From Lachnospiraceae bacterium (GTDB taxonomy: Bacteria > Bacillota > Clostridia > Lachnospirales > Lachnospiraceae): DNA of 36,641 bases. Below the pieces are notes generated by a model. That model ran no database searches. It worked only from the letters and a program-made list of their open reading frames with translations, and was not told the origin of the DNA. Made by a program: the position numbers and the translations under genes. Positions 17,163 to 25,096 of this stretch are shown in pieces (the stretch's first letter is position 1; each line of letters starts with the position of its first letter). The stretch spans positions 1-36,641 of the forward strand of contig JAFOEY010000001.1 in the NCBI GenBank assembly GCA_017387565.1, given 5' to 3'.

Positions 17163-17206
17163 ATAGCTTAAATCATTCCAATGATGGGTGGTTTGAGCTA
17201 TTTTTG
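17163..17206 (+). terminator. terminator of the hsp20 operon
   Basis: A 13-bp stem (ATAGCTTAAATCA with TGGTTTGAGCTAT, two G-T pairs) and TTTTTG follow the operon. Confidence 0.85.
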
Positions 17207-17245
17207 TTCTTGCAATGTCCGTAAAAAGGCGATGAAGAAGTAGCT

Positions 17246-17385
17246 CAGGGCATACCCCAAGTAGAAATAAATGAAAAAGGTATGCCCCGAGCAGTAAAAA
17301 ACAAGGAAAATGAGAGTGTCTAGGCATACCCAAAGCAAGAATAAAGGAAAAAGGTATGCCCCGAGCAGTAAAAAAAGTCAAAATT
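17246..17385. repeat. two copies of the 74-bp GGCATACC/GGTATGCC repeat
   Basis: GGCATACC occurs at 17249 and 17323, GGTATGCC at 17279 and 17353: both 74 bases apart. Within a unit the two words are inverted arms about 30 bases apart. GGTATGCCCCGAGCAGTAAA is repeated exactly. It belongs to the same family as the array at 24678-24960. Confidence 0.8.
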
Positions 17386-17472
17386 GTCCATAAAACATGT
17401 CAGATTTTTATCTGTTTTTATTATTATGCTGTTGATAAAATACATTTCGATAAGAGAAAGGAAGTATTTATC

Positions 17473-18882
17473 ATGAGAACAGCAAAAAAAGTGATGGAAA
17501 AAAAGAATATACAGATAGATATGACAAAGGGTTCTGTATTAAAAGCTATTTTGTTTTTTGCAATCCCGTTGTTTTTAAGCAATTTGTTTCAACAGTTTTA
17601 TAATCTGGCAGATACTGCCATTGTCGGACACATTCTGGGAGATCATGCGCTTTCAGCGGTTGGTTCTGTCAGCACCATTTACAGCCTGTTAACGGTATTT
17701 TGCTTTGGAATGTCCAGTGGTTTTTCCATTTTACTTTCCCAGTACTTTGGAAGTGATGACAAAAAAAGCTTAAAAAAGGGAATTGCGGCATCCGTTGAGC
17801 TGGCTTTTCTGGCAGCAGTTACCCTGACTGTTTTTAGTACTGTTTTTATGAAACAGATTATGAGGGCAATCCATGTATCGAATTCTCTGTTTGCGGATGC
17901 GTATGACTATATCCTGATTATTACACTCGGATTGATAGTCAATGTCGCCTATAATTTGTTGTCATCAGTGCTTCGAGCTGTCGGAAATAGTAAGACACCT
18001 CTGCTTTTTTTGACCATTTCCTCTTTTTTGAATATTTTTCTGGATATTTTGTTTATCAAAGGATTCGGACTTGGAATTGCGGGCGCGGCTTATGCTACTG
18101 TGTTAGCACAGGCTATCTCAGCAGTACTTTGTTTTGTATATATTTCCTTATACTGCCGTGAATTGATTCCCGGCAAAGAAGATTTTGTTATTCCGGGTAT
18201 ATACTATAAAAAACTGCTTTCCTATGGAAGTTCCATGGCTTTTATGTATACGATTATCAATATCGGAACTCTGATTTTACAGATTGGTATTAATGGACTT
18301 GGAAATGGAATTGTAGCAGCACATATTACGGCAAGAAAAATTTCCGAGGTGCTCATGATGCCGGTATCAACGGTGTCGGGAACGATGGCAACCTTTACCA
18401 GTCAGAATTACGGAGCCGGAAAGAATGACCGAATCAAAGATGGCGTCCGAATTGGTTGTATCATTTTATTTGTATGGAGCACATTATCCATTGTCATTGT
18501 CTATACATTTGGAAGCAGTCTTGTGAGGGTTTTGACCGGTACTGCAGATGGAGAAATAATAAGGACGGCAGTTCGTTATCTGCGCATTAATCTGCCTTAT
18601 TATTATGCGCTTTCTGTATTGTGTCTGTTTCGAAATGTACTTCAGGGAATTTCCCACAACGGATTTACGTTGTTTGCAAGTTTTCTGGAAATGGCAGGAA
18701 AAGTCATTACGGTTGCTTTTTTCGTAGAACGGTTTGGTTATATCGCAGTTTGCTATTGCGAACCCATTTCCTGGATTATCTGCTGTATTCCTGTTATTGT
18801 TGCTTTAAGGCATTATTTGTACGCAGGGTCTTTCGAAAAGCCGAGGGCGTCATTCCATATTGTTCATAAAAAATCCTGTTAA
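17473..18882 (+). CDS. MATE-family multidrug/metabolite exporter
   Basis: The 469-residue, twelve-helix antiporter exports cations or drugs using Na+ or H+. The start region KAILFFAIPLFLSNLFQQFY, NLADTAIVG and SSVLRAVGNSKTPL are family hallmarks, and the second half repeats the pattern (GTMATFTSQNYGAG). I chose ATG 17473, with AAAGGAAG before it; an in-frame ATG at 17356 lies inside a repeat and would add an unlikely tail. The last ~25 residues (RHYLYAGSFEKPRASFHIVH and beyond) are read from the antisense of the convergent AraC gene, so the natural C-terminus may have been shorter. Confidence 0.92.
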   Translation: MRTAKKVMEKKNIQIDMTKGSVLKAILFFAIPLFLSNLFQQFYNLADTAIVGHILGDHALSAVGSVSTIYSLLTVFCFGMSSGFSILLSQYFGSDDKKSLKKGIAASVELAFLAAVTLTVFSTVFMKQIMRAIHVSNSLFADAYDYILIITLGLIVNVAYNLLSSVLRAVGNSKTPLLFLTISSFLNIFLDILFIKGFGLGIAGAAYATVLAQAISAVLCFVYISLYCRELIPGKEDFVIPGIYYKKLLSYGSSMAFMYTIINIGTLILQIGINGLGNGIVAAHITARKISEVLMMPVSTVSGTMATFTSQNYGAGKNDRIKDGVRIGCIILFVWSTLSIVIVYTFGSSLVRVLTGTADGEIIRTAVRYLRINLPYYYALSVLCLFRNVLQGISHNGFTLFASFLEMAGKVITVAFFVERFGYIAVCYCEPISWIICCIPVIVALRHYLYAGSFEKPRASFHIVHKKSC

Positions 18883-19657
18883 AATGTTTGGGATTAGTAA
18901 AACCGTTTCTTTCCATAATAGATTGAATGGTCAAGTCGGAACTTATGATTTCACGGGCGGCTGCCTTTAGGCGGATTGCATATACGTAATCCATAAAGGT
19001 AACGCCCATATATTTTTTAAAGAAACGGGAAAAATATTCCGGATTTAATGCCAGTAAATCGGCACCCTGCTGCAATGTAATCGGTTCATGATAGTGTTCC
19101 TGAATGAAGGAGGCAATACAGGATAACCGGTCAATATATTTCTGGCTGTGAACAGCTTCTTCTTCGGATAATTCCTGACCGAAATGGCGGAACAATATTT
19201 CCAAAAAGGTAAAAAGAAGGCTGTAATAAGTAAGCTGATAGCCTTTTTTCTTTTCACGGTTTAAAATATAAAGTTTTTCAAGAAGATTCGTCATTTTTTC
19301 CTGAGACGGAATTGATTTTTCTTTGTTTTTGCACACATAAGGCAGTTTGGTCTGATCAATATCGGGAAGATACTGTTTTAAAAATAAATAAGGAATCTGA
19401 ATCAAAAGATAGGAAATGCCCTCCGATGTAGCAGTGGCATGGACCACATTCCTGTCTACGATGCAGAAGTCGCCACTGACCAGTAAATCTGTCTCCTCAC
19501 CGACGATGGATTGGAGGGAGCCTTTCTGGATGAATAAAATTTCCAGACTGTCATGCCAGTGAGGCGGATTGTAGGTAGGACAGGCAAACTCCAGGATGCT
19601 GTATCGCATATTCAGTTCCGGATCGATCTTTATGATTTCATGACTTGGTTGTTTCAT
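18794..19657 (-). CDS. AraC-family regulator
   Basis: The 287-residue protein has an N-terminal cupin (PPHWHDSLEILFIQKGSL, residues 31-48) and a C-terminal AraC helix-turn-helix pair. LLALNPEYFSRFFKKYMGVT is in the first and IQSIMERNGFTNPKHFNRIF, with YGMTPSAFRKTL, in the second. Its 3' end overlaps the MATE gene by 89 bases tail to tail. It is divergent from the AGE-isomerase locus at 20 kb, with a 360-base gap, and is the likely regulator of that sugar locus. Confidence 0.88.
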   Translation of the reverse strand: MKQPSHEIIKIDPELNMRYSILEFACPTYNPPHWHDSLEILFIQKGSLQSIVGEETDLLVSGDFCIVDRNVVHATATSEGISYLLIQIPYLFLKQYLPDIDQTKLPYVCKNKEKSIPSQEKMTNLLEKLYILNREKKKGYQLTYYSLLFTFLEILFRHFGQELSEEEAVHSQKYIDRLSCIASFIQEHYHEPITLQQGADLLALNPEYFSRFFKKYMGVTFMDYVYAIRLKAAAREIISSDLTIQSIMERNGFTNPKHFNRIFYEQYGMTPSAFRKTLRTNNALKQQ

Positions 19658-20023
19658 ATTGGCTCCCTTTTTATTTATAAATAATAGATATTGCAGAAAT
19701 TTTTGTTTTACAATTGTTTGACTGAGAAAAGTTACTATTTACTCACAGATTATAAATCAATGTCAGCACTTAATGAGCAGTTTTTTGCGAATTAAGTACG
19801 GAACAATATCATAGTATACCTGAATGATAATTTATTTCTACCTTTTCTTTGCAGATTTCTTAAATTCTCTGCCGTCATTTCTCTATTATCATTTGTAACT
19901 TCGGGGACATTCGCCCTAACAGAAATATATCTTTGTCCGCGGAATGCCACAAAACGAAGTATGAAGTGACAAAGATATATTTAATATAGGATGATAGGAA
20001 GCTTAACAATGGCTTAACGATGA
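19658..20023. promoter_or_regulatory. intergenic region with long inverted repeat
   Basis: No convincing gene is seen. ATATATCTTTGTC (19925-19937) and GACAAAGATATAT (19968-19980) are perfect 13-base inverted arms around a 30-base loop. The right arm and the bases before it (AAAACGAAGTATGAAGTGAC) resemble 21950-21975. It is probably a dispersed hairpin repeat and possibly also the site of divergent promoters. Confidence 0.5.
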
Positions 20024-20398
20024 AAACCAAATCCGAAAAGGGAGTTCAGAAATAATCAGACTTATGCTAAAATAAAATCATATTTCAGTTTTTCACTTTA
20101 TCAGCTATTTTTCCTGCTTGGAGGAATGTCAGTTGTGCTCCCCTTATTCATTATTTTGACGGTATCATTAGATAGTGACAGATTGCGGGAATTTTGGAAA
20201 AACATAATCTTGGGCGTTGTCTTTGCCGGACTGGGCTTTGGCTTTTGCTTTGGATTGATTGGCACATTAGATTTCAAAGCTGTTATCACGTTTATTCTGG
20301 GGTGCTTTGTATCTATTTTATCGGTTATGGTTTTTATTCTCTGTTTAAAACCGAAGAATGAGATTAAGCCGGAGCGGTACGCTGATATTATGAAATAG
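20024..20398 (+). pseudogene. headless membrane protein fragment
   Basis: The frame opens after TGA 20021-20023 and continues 124 codons. The first ATG (20126) has GGAGG directly against it, too close to act, and about 33 coding-like codons (for example YAKIKSYFSFSLYQLFFLLG) precede it without any start. Three hydrophobic helices are present and the tail is LKPKNEIKPERYADIMK. It is best read as the C-terminal part of a larger membrane protein, perhaps the transporter of the sugar locus, since the isomerase follows by 27 bases. A short real gene starting at 20126 is the alternative. Confidence 0.5.
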
Positions 20399-20425
20399 AA
20401 TTATAAAAGGATGGGATTATACAGG

Positions 20426-21667
20426 ATGACAATGAAAGAAAAATATCAGATTGATACAACAGAAAATAAAGCATTTTTAAAGGAAATGACAGAGGAACTG
20501 CTGACTTTTGGACATCGTTTTCCTTCTCCGGAAGGCGGTGCATACTATCTGGGAGACGATGGAAGTCCCTGGGTTACGAGGCCTCGTGAAACTTGGATTA
20601 CCTGTCGTATGGCACATGTGTACAGCATCGGATGCCTCTTGGGACATAAGGGAAGCGAAGAACTGGCTGATGCAGCATTGCGGGGCCTTTTAGGTGAACT
20701 GAGCGATAATGAAAACGGTGGATGGTTTGCCGGCAGAAAAGCAGACGGTGACATCCTGCCCGACAAACAATGCTATGCACATGCATTTGTGATTTTGGCA
20801 GCAACCTCTCTGATTCTGGCTCACAGACCCGGTGCAGAAGAACTGCTTAATCGGGCACTTAAAGTATACGATGAGCGTTTTTGGGATGAAAAGGAAGGTC
20901 TGGCAGTTGATACCTGGAATACGGAATTTACCAAATTGGACAGCTACCGTGGAATCAATGCCAATATGCATACCGTAGAAGCTTTTTTGGCAGTTGCGGA
21001 TGTGACCGGTAAAGAAGAGTATCGTAAAAGAGCGGGAAGAGTCATTGATCATGTGATTACATGGGCAAAAGAAAATGAATGGCGCATTCCGGAACATTTT
21101 ACATCCGACTGGGTTGCCGACTTAGAATGCAATCGGGATAATCCGGCTGACCAGTTTAAACCCTATGGAGCAACACCGGGACATGGTATTGAATGGGGCC
21201 GTCTGATTACGCAATGGGCAACCTCAACCTACAGAGATGATAGATCGGCTGCGCTTCCTTATATAGAAGCTGCACAGAACTTATATAATCGTGCTATTGC
21301 AGATGCATGGAATGCGGACAAAGCCCCCGGAATTGTCTATACAACGGACTGGAACGGTAAGCCGGTTGTAAGAGACCGGATGCATTGGACTTTGGCTGAA
21401 GCCATCAATACATCAGCTGTTTTATACCGCGTGACGGGAGATGAAAAATACGCTTCGGACTATGCCATGTTTTTAACCTATCTGGATGAAACGGTTAGAG
21501 ATCATGTAAACGGTTCGTGGTTTCACCAGCTGGATGAAAAGAATCAGGTTATCGGAACGGTCTGGCCGGGAAAATCAGATATTTATCATGCGTTACAGGC
21601 AACACTCATTCCGTATGAGCAGGTGGATTTGTCTGTTGCGGTTAGTGTGAAAGAACGTATGAAGTGA
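20426..21667 (+). CDS. AGE-superfamily sugar isomerase/epimerase (YihS-like)
   Basis: The 413-residue (alpha/alpha)6-barrel enzyme belongs to the N-acylglucosamine 2-epimerase superfamily. It resembles YihS, an aldose-ketose isomerase acting on mannose, glucose or sulfoquinovose. TWITCRMAHVYS, GINANMHTVEAFL (active-site His), TPGHGIEWGRL (His) and KSDIYHALQ (His) are the conserved blocks. Candidate starts are ATG 20411, 20426 and 20432; AAAGGATGGG best serves 20426. A fructokinase remnant follows, so mannose to fructose is the most economical guess. The gene is intact, although its neighbours are broken. Confidence 0.8.
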   Translation: MTMKEKYQIDTTENKAFLKEMTEELLTFGHRFPSPEGGAYYLGDDGSPWVTRPRETWITCRMAHVYSIGCLLGHKGSEELADAALRGLLGELSDNENGGWFAGRKADGDILPDKQCYAHAFVILAATSLILAHRPGAEELLNRALKVYDERFWDEKEGLAVDTWNTEFTKLDSYRGINANMHTVEAFLAVADVTGKEEYRKRAGRVIDHVITWAKENEWRIPEHFTSDWVADLECNRDNPADQFKPYGATPGHGIEWGRLITQWATSTYRDDRSAALPYIEAAQNLYNRAIADAWNADKAPGIVYTTDWNGKPVVRDRMHWTLAEAINTSAVLYRVTGDEKYASDYAMFLTYLDETVRDHVNGSWFHQLDEKNQVIGTVWPGKSDIYHALQATLIPYEQVDLSVAVSVKERMK

Positions 21668-21708
21668 AATATCTGTATGCAGAAAAACGCTTGCAGTGAA
21701 TAAAAAAC

Positions 21709-21884
21709 ATATGCGGCGAATCGTTAGAGCTTGTAAAGGAACAGATGCTTAGTGCCATTTCCGAATGTGATATTTTAAAAATTTCGGATAATGAAATTTA
21801 GTTTCTGACCGGAAAAGAGGACTACGATGACGGCATTGCTGTATTAGAGAACAATATGATATTGAAGATCTGATTGCCCGATAA
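21709..21884 (+). pseudogene. PfkB fructokinase remnant
   Basis: The frame reads CGESLELVKEQMLSAISECD, then ILKISDNEI, a TAG stop where relatives have Glu or Asp, FLTGKEDYDDGIAVLE, and after loss of one base QYDIEDLIAR and TAA 21882-21884. ISDNE-x-FLTG is the typical middle of PfkB fructokinases. Both ends are missing and there is one nonsense and one frameshift change. It directly follows the AGE isomerase, suggesting a former isomerase-kinase pathway. Confidence 0.75.
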
Positions 21885-21944
21885 TTTTTGTAACATGTAT
21901 GTCGTTTTTATACTATATTGTGAGCATGGCGTAAAGCCAGAAAA

Positions 21945-21976
21945 CCGAAGTACGAGGCGATAAAAATATATAACGG
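21945..21976. repeat. diverged copy of the 19950-19980 sequence
   Basis: AAAACCGAAGTACGAGGCGA followed by TAAAAATATAT resembles AAAACGAAGTATGAAGTGAC followed by AAAGATATAT at 19950. The similarity is by eye only and short. Confidence 0.35.
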
Positions 21977-22041
21977 GAACACAAATCTGAAAAGGGAAAA
22001 GGGAATTATTAAGAAAGGAAAAGAGAATTAGGAAAAAAGAA

Positions 22042-22069
22042 TTGACAAATAATTTGCTATGTATATAAT
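22042..22069 (+). promoter_or_regulatory. sigma-A promoter of the HPr-like/lrgAB operon
   Basis: TTGACA (22042-22047), a 16-base spacer and TATAAT (22064-22069): a near-consensus strong promoter, with a repressor-type palindrome just downstream. Confidence 0.85.
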
Positions 22070-22071
22070 CA

Positions 22072-22105
22072 ATAACTGGTAGTACCACTTGGTATTACCA
22101 GTTAT
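22072..22105. promoter_or_regulatory. twin FadR-type GntR operator
   Basis: Two 11-base palindromes, TGGTAGTACCA (22077-22087) and TGGTATTACCA (22090-22100), sit within a larger palindrome with ATAACTGGTA and TACCAGTTAT arms. TGGT-N3-ACCA is the known core of FadR-subfamily sites. Position at the transcription start implies repression, probably by the GntR gene at 23748. Confidence 0.8.
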
Positions 22106-22143
22106 TGCTATATAAGTACAAAAGTGATAGGAGGTAGCGCAAG

Positions 22144-22371
22144 ATGTCTAAAATCATTAAATTGCCAAATCTGGAGGCTGTAAAAGAATTTGTCAAGAAT
22201 GCGGAAGAACTCGGCGAAAGTGTACTTGTTTCGAAAGTTGGATTTAAATATCAAATTGATGGTGCATCTATTATGGGTATGATGGCTGTTATGGGCGAAA
22301 AAATTAAAGTGGATTATATGGGAGAGTCCGGGAAATTTCAGGAAATACTAAAAAAGTATAATATAAGTTAA
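22144..22371 (+). CDS. HPr/Crh-like protein without the active histidine
   Basis: The 75-residue protein shows the HPr fold signature around the regulatory serine: DGASIMGMMAVMGEKIKVDY corresponds to KSIMGVMSLG in Bacillus HPr. The helix-1 site that should read GIHARPA is NLEAVKE, and the protein has no histidine at all. It cannot carry the PEP-derived phosphate of the PTS but could still be phosphorylated on serine, as Crh is, and act as a signalling or catabolite-repression partner. AGGAGGT precedes the ATG. It is the first gene after the twin-operator promoter, upstream of lrgAB. Confidence 0.75.
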   Translation: MSKIIKLPNLEAVKEFVKNAEELGESVLVSKVGFKYQIDGASIMGMMAVMGEKIKVDYMGESGKFQEILKKYNIS

Positions 22372-22577
22372 TGGCCATTTTTGCGGATGCTCGAAATGAA
22401 GAGGTTCCCATTTTATGCGAAGTCGGAATTGGTAAAAATACCGGAGAAGAATGGGGATAAGCTGGTAATTATGATTTGAGTATGGATGTCTCCAAACTGG
22501 GAATCCAAGGTGTTGTAATTGTGGTTGATGCTTTTATAACAAGCCGAAAAAATGAAAGAAATTTGAGGAAAGGCTAA
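22371..22577 (+). pseudogene. translationally coupled ORF broken by a stop
   Basis: The ATG overlaps the HPr-like stop (TAATG). It reads MAIFADARNEEVPILCEVGI and then GKNTGEEWG before TAA 22458-22460. The same frame continues open for 38 more codons (AGNYDLSMDVSKLGIQGVVI, VVDAFITSRKNERNLRKG) to TAA 22575. It behaves like a 68-residue gene with one nonsense change (likely GAA or CAA to TAA), or a larger gene shrunk by deletion. I do not recognise the family. Confidence 0.5.
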
Positions 22578-22579
22578 AG

Positions 22580-22939
22580 ATGAAATATATCAGACAGTGC
22601 TTAATTATTCTTGGAATATCCTTAATAGGAGAAATTTTAAAATATATTCTGCCGTTACCAATACCTGCGAGTATATATGGAATGGTATTGTTGTTTGCTG
22701 GACTGATGACAGGGTGGATAAAACTGGAAAACGTTAAGGAAACCGGCACTTTTTTAATTGAGATCATGCCGTTAATGTTTATTCCTGCAGGTGTTGGATT
22801 GATGACGAGTTGGGGAAAATTGAAATCATTAATCATGCCGATAAGTGTCATAACGGTTCTTACGATCATTACGGTTATGGTTGCTACAGGGCTTGTATCA
22901 CAAGTAATAATAAGAAAATCGAAGGAAAAAATAAAATGA
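22580..22939 (+). CDS. lrgA: LrgA/CidA-family membrane protein
   Basis: The 119-residue protein has four transmembrane helices and the family pattern LPLPIPASIYGMVLLF and IMPLMFIPAGVGLM. LrgA pairs with LrgB in the membrane. In other Firmicutes LrgAB/PftAB-type pairs move pyruvate or related acids or influence autolysis. GAGGAAAGG precedes the ATG, and the stop overlaps the lrgB start by ATGA, so the two are translated together. The operator upstream and the GntR gene downstream suggest acid-responsive control. Confidence 0.92.
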   Translation: MKYIRQCLIILGISLIGEILKYILPLPIPASIYGMVLLFAGLMTGWIKLENVKETGTFLIEIMPLMFIPAGVGLMTSWGKLKSLIMPISVITVLTIITVMVATGLVSQVIIRKSKEKIK

Positions 22940-23628
22940 ATACGTTTTTTCAAAATTCCATGTTTGCAGGAGTCACGTTAAGTCTGATTGCCTATTTGAT
23001 TGGAGTAATCCTGAAAAAGAAATTGAAACTGGGTATATTTAATCCATTATTGATATCCATTGTGATTTCAATCGGTGTCCTTTTCATTGGAAAAGTTGAT
23101 TATGATACTTATAATGAAGGAGCAAAAATTTTAAGTTGGCTTCTGACACCGGCTACTGTATGTCTTGCAATTCCTTTGTATGAACAATGGGAATTACTGA
23201 AACAAAATTATAAGGCAGTGCTATCAGGCTTATTAGCCGGTACGATTACAAGCTTGACAACAGTATTTATTTTAGCAAAATTGTTTGGCCTTTCGCATGA
23301 AGAATATGTGACCCTTCTTCCAAAGTCCATTACCACAGCAATCGGAATGGGGGTATCTGAGGAATTAGGTGGATATGTTACCATAACGGTTGCAGTCATA
23401 ATCATAACCGGTGTTTTTGGAAATATGTTTGGGGAACAAATCTGCAAACTGTTCGGGATTACAGAACCCATTTCCAAAGGGCTTGCATTTGGGGCGTCTT
23501 CTCATGCAATTGGCACTGCAAAAGCACTCGAAATCGGCGAAGTAGAAGGTGCTATGAGTGGTCTTGCTATAGCTGTATCAGGTATATTTACAGTGGTGTT
23601 GGCCTCACTATTTGCTGGCTTTATTTAA
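22936..23628 (+). CDS. lrgB: LrgB/CidB-family membrane protein
   Basis: The 230-residue length is exactly that of the family. Hydrophobic helices fill the protein, with [20 protein letters not shown] and [18 protein letters not shown], the most conserved LrgB blocks. The ATG overlaps the lrgA stop; longer in-frame starts upstream would overlap lrgA by 126 bases and are rejected. It acts with LrgA as a membrane transporter or channel. A regulator gene follows after about 120 bases. Confidence 0.95.
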   Translation: MNTFFQNSMFAGVTLSLIAYLIGVILKKKLKLGIFNPLLISIVISIGVLFIGKVDYDTYNEGAKILSWLLTPATVCLAIPLYEQWELLKQNYKAVLSGLLAGTITSLTTVFILAKLFGLSHEEYVTLLPKSITTAIGMGVSEELGGYVTITVAVIIITGVFGNMFGEQICKLFGITEPISKGLAFGASSHAIGTAKALEIGEVEGAMSGLAIAVSGIFTVVLASLFAGFI

Positions 23629-23747
23629 ATTGATAACCAGGCATTATTTTCTGGTTTTATGTAAATTAATCATTTGGTGCGGTTTGCTTAATTGGCTAAA
23701 TACGGAAAATAAGAATTGAATCTACAACTTCTGGAATGGGGATTGAT

Positions 23748-24422
23748 ATGTCAAATAATAATACAATGGAGTATCACAAAGCAATTGATTATATTTTTCA
23801 AATGATAAAAGACGGAAAACTGATTATCGGAAGTAAAATTCCTTCAGAACGTTATATTGCGGAAACACTTGGAATTGGAAGAAATTCTACCAGAGAAGCA
23901 ATCAGCATTCTGCGAGGAATGGGATTGATAGAAAGCATTCATGGTTCCGGTAATTATATTGCAAAAGATTCCGGGCATACTATTTGGCAAATTGTTGCGG
24001 TAATGCTTGCTTTGGGAAGTATATCAATGTCGGATATTCTGGAGTTTCGGAGAGTGATGGAAGAAACTGTTGTAAAATTAGTTTTCAGACATGGACTTGC
24101 CGAAGAAGAGAAAGCTGATTTGGAAGAAATCTTAGAAGAGATGAAAACTGCATCAGGGAAGCAATTTGTCATATTAGACCAAAAATTTCATATCACTTTA
24201 ATTCAAGCTACAAAAAATCAACTTTTTATTACGGTTATGGAAGCCATTTCAGAGGTTTATCAGCAGTCTGTTTCAAAGGTAATAGAAGAATCGGACAGAG
24301 AAACAATGATGAAATTTCTTTTGATTCATAGAAATATTTTTAACAGCATCGTAGAGAAAAATGAGGATGCATGCCTGGAATATATCAAAGTACATTATGA
24401 CCTTGCCGAAAGCAGATTGTAA
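23748..24422 (+). CDS. FadR-type GntR transcription regulator
   Basis: The 224-residue protein has an N-terminal winged helix (KIPSERYIAETLGIGRNSTR, EAISILRGMGLIESIHGSG) and a C-terminal all-helical FCD ligand domain with metal-binding-type residues (EFRRVMEE, DQKFHITLIQATKN, HRNIFNSIVEKN). FCD regulators usually sense small carboxylic acids such as lactate, pyruvate or glycolate. GGGGATT favours ATG 23748 over 23736. It follows lrgB and most likely binds the twin TGGTxxxACCA boxes at 22077-22100. Confidence 0.92.
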   Translation: MSNNNTMEYHKAIDYIFQMIKDGKLIIGSKIPSERYIAETLGIGRNSTREAISILRGMGLIESIHGSGNYIAKDSGHTIWQIVAVMLALGSISMSDILEFRRVMEETVVKLVFRHGLAEEEKADLEEILEEMKTASGKQFVILDQKFHITLIQATKNQLFITVMEAISEVYQQSVSKVIEESDRETMMKFLLIHRNIFNSIVEKNEDACLEYIKVHYDLAESRL

Positions 24423-24442
24423 AAGAGATTGTAAATTGGAAA

Positions 24443-24475
24443 GACGTCGGCCAAATTGGCAGGCGCCTTTTTTGA
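24443..24475 (+). terminator. probable terminator after the GntR gene
   Basis: GTCGGCC and GGCAGGC pair with one mismatch around AAATT, followed by GCC and TTTTTT. It is 25 bases after the stop. Confidence 0.5.
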
Positions 24476-24677
24476 CGCCTTTTACTCAGGATGCATTATC
24501 CTATAATTATGCTTTGGATATCAAAATTCGTATCAGGCAGCCATTTTCTAAATATCTTGAATTTTGGTATGCCTTGGGTATCGTTATTTCATGTTTCTGT
24601 TTTGTAATAGGCATACTTTTCTTTAAAACTTGATTTATTGCATGCCTTGGTTGTCTGGAAATCATGTATCGCATTGG

Positions 24678-24960
24678 AAAAAGGCATACCAGTTTTCTGA
24701 ATCAGGGAAAAAAGTATGCTCCGAGCGCGTTGACAGAGCGGAAGAAACAAGAAAAAGGCATACCAGAGAAAGCAAGCAGGGGAAAAAGTATGCCCCGAGC
24801 GCGTTGACAGAGCGGAAGAAACAAGAAAAGGTCATACCAGAGAAAGCAAGCAGATGGAAAAGTATGCCCCGAGCGCGTTGACAGAGCGGAAAAAACAAGA
24901 AAAGGGCATACCAGAGAAAGCAAGCAGGGGAAAAAGTATGCCCGGGGTGCTCCGACCGGA
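24678..24960. repeat. tandem array of a 74-bp unit, nearly four copies
   Basis: Unit starts are at 24678, 24752, 24826 and 24900, each exactly 74 bases apart. The shared core is AAAAAGGCATACC, GAGAAAGCAAGCAGGGG, AAAAAGTATGCCCCGAGCGC and GTTGACAGAGCGGAAGAAAC. The first copy differs in its middle and the last ends early. GGCATAC and GTATGCC are inverted arms in each unit. Reading through on the minus strand gives long cysteine/phenylalanine-rich frames that are artefacts. No gene is seen from 24423 to 25084. Confidence 0.92.
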
Positions 24961-25096
24961 CGTGAGAAACACAAAAAGGATGTACAAAAAACAAAAAATA
25001 GAAATATAACACAATGGGAAATATTTCAAACAAAGATATGTCAAAATAAACATAGCAACTGCGAATTATAGGTATCAGGGAAAGGTGGTGGATATC

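Noticed and set aside
17356-17472. N-terminal extension of the MATE exporter from ATG 17356
   Set aside because: The first bases lie within a repeat unit, there is no ribosome site, and ATG 17473 has AAAGGAAG and the normal family start.
20426-21667. Sulfoquinovose isomerase (YihS proper)
   Set aside because: The fold and motifs fit, but no sulfosugar kinase, aldolase or reductase is near. The kinase remnant reads more like fructokinase, so the narrow name is not supported.
22810-22935. Longer LrgB start
   Set aside because: It would overlap lrgA by 130 bases; ATG 22936 gives the usual 230 residues and ATGA coupling.
24752-24899. Tandem promoters (GTTGACAGAGCGG in each 74-bp unit)
   Set aside because: TTGACA occurs in several units, but no TATAAT-like sequence lies 16-19 bases after it.
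24678-24960. CRISPR array
   Set aside because: Units are contiguous 74-bp copies without unique spacers, and no cas genes are present.
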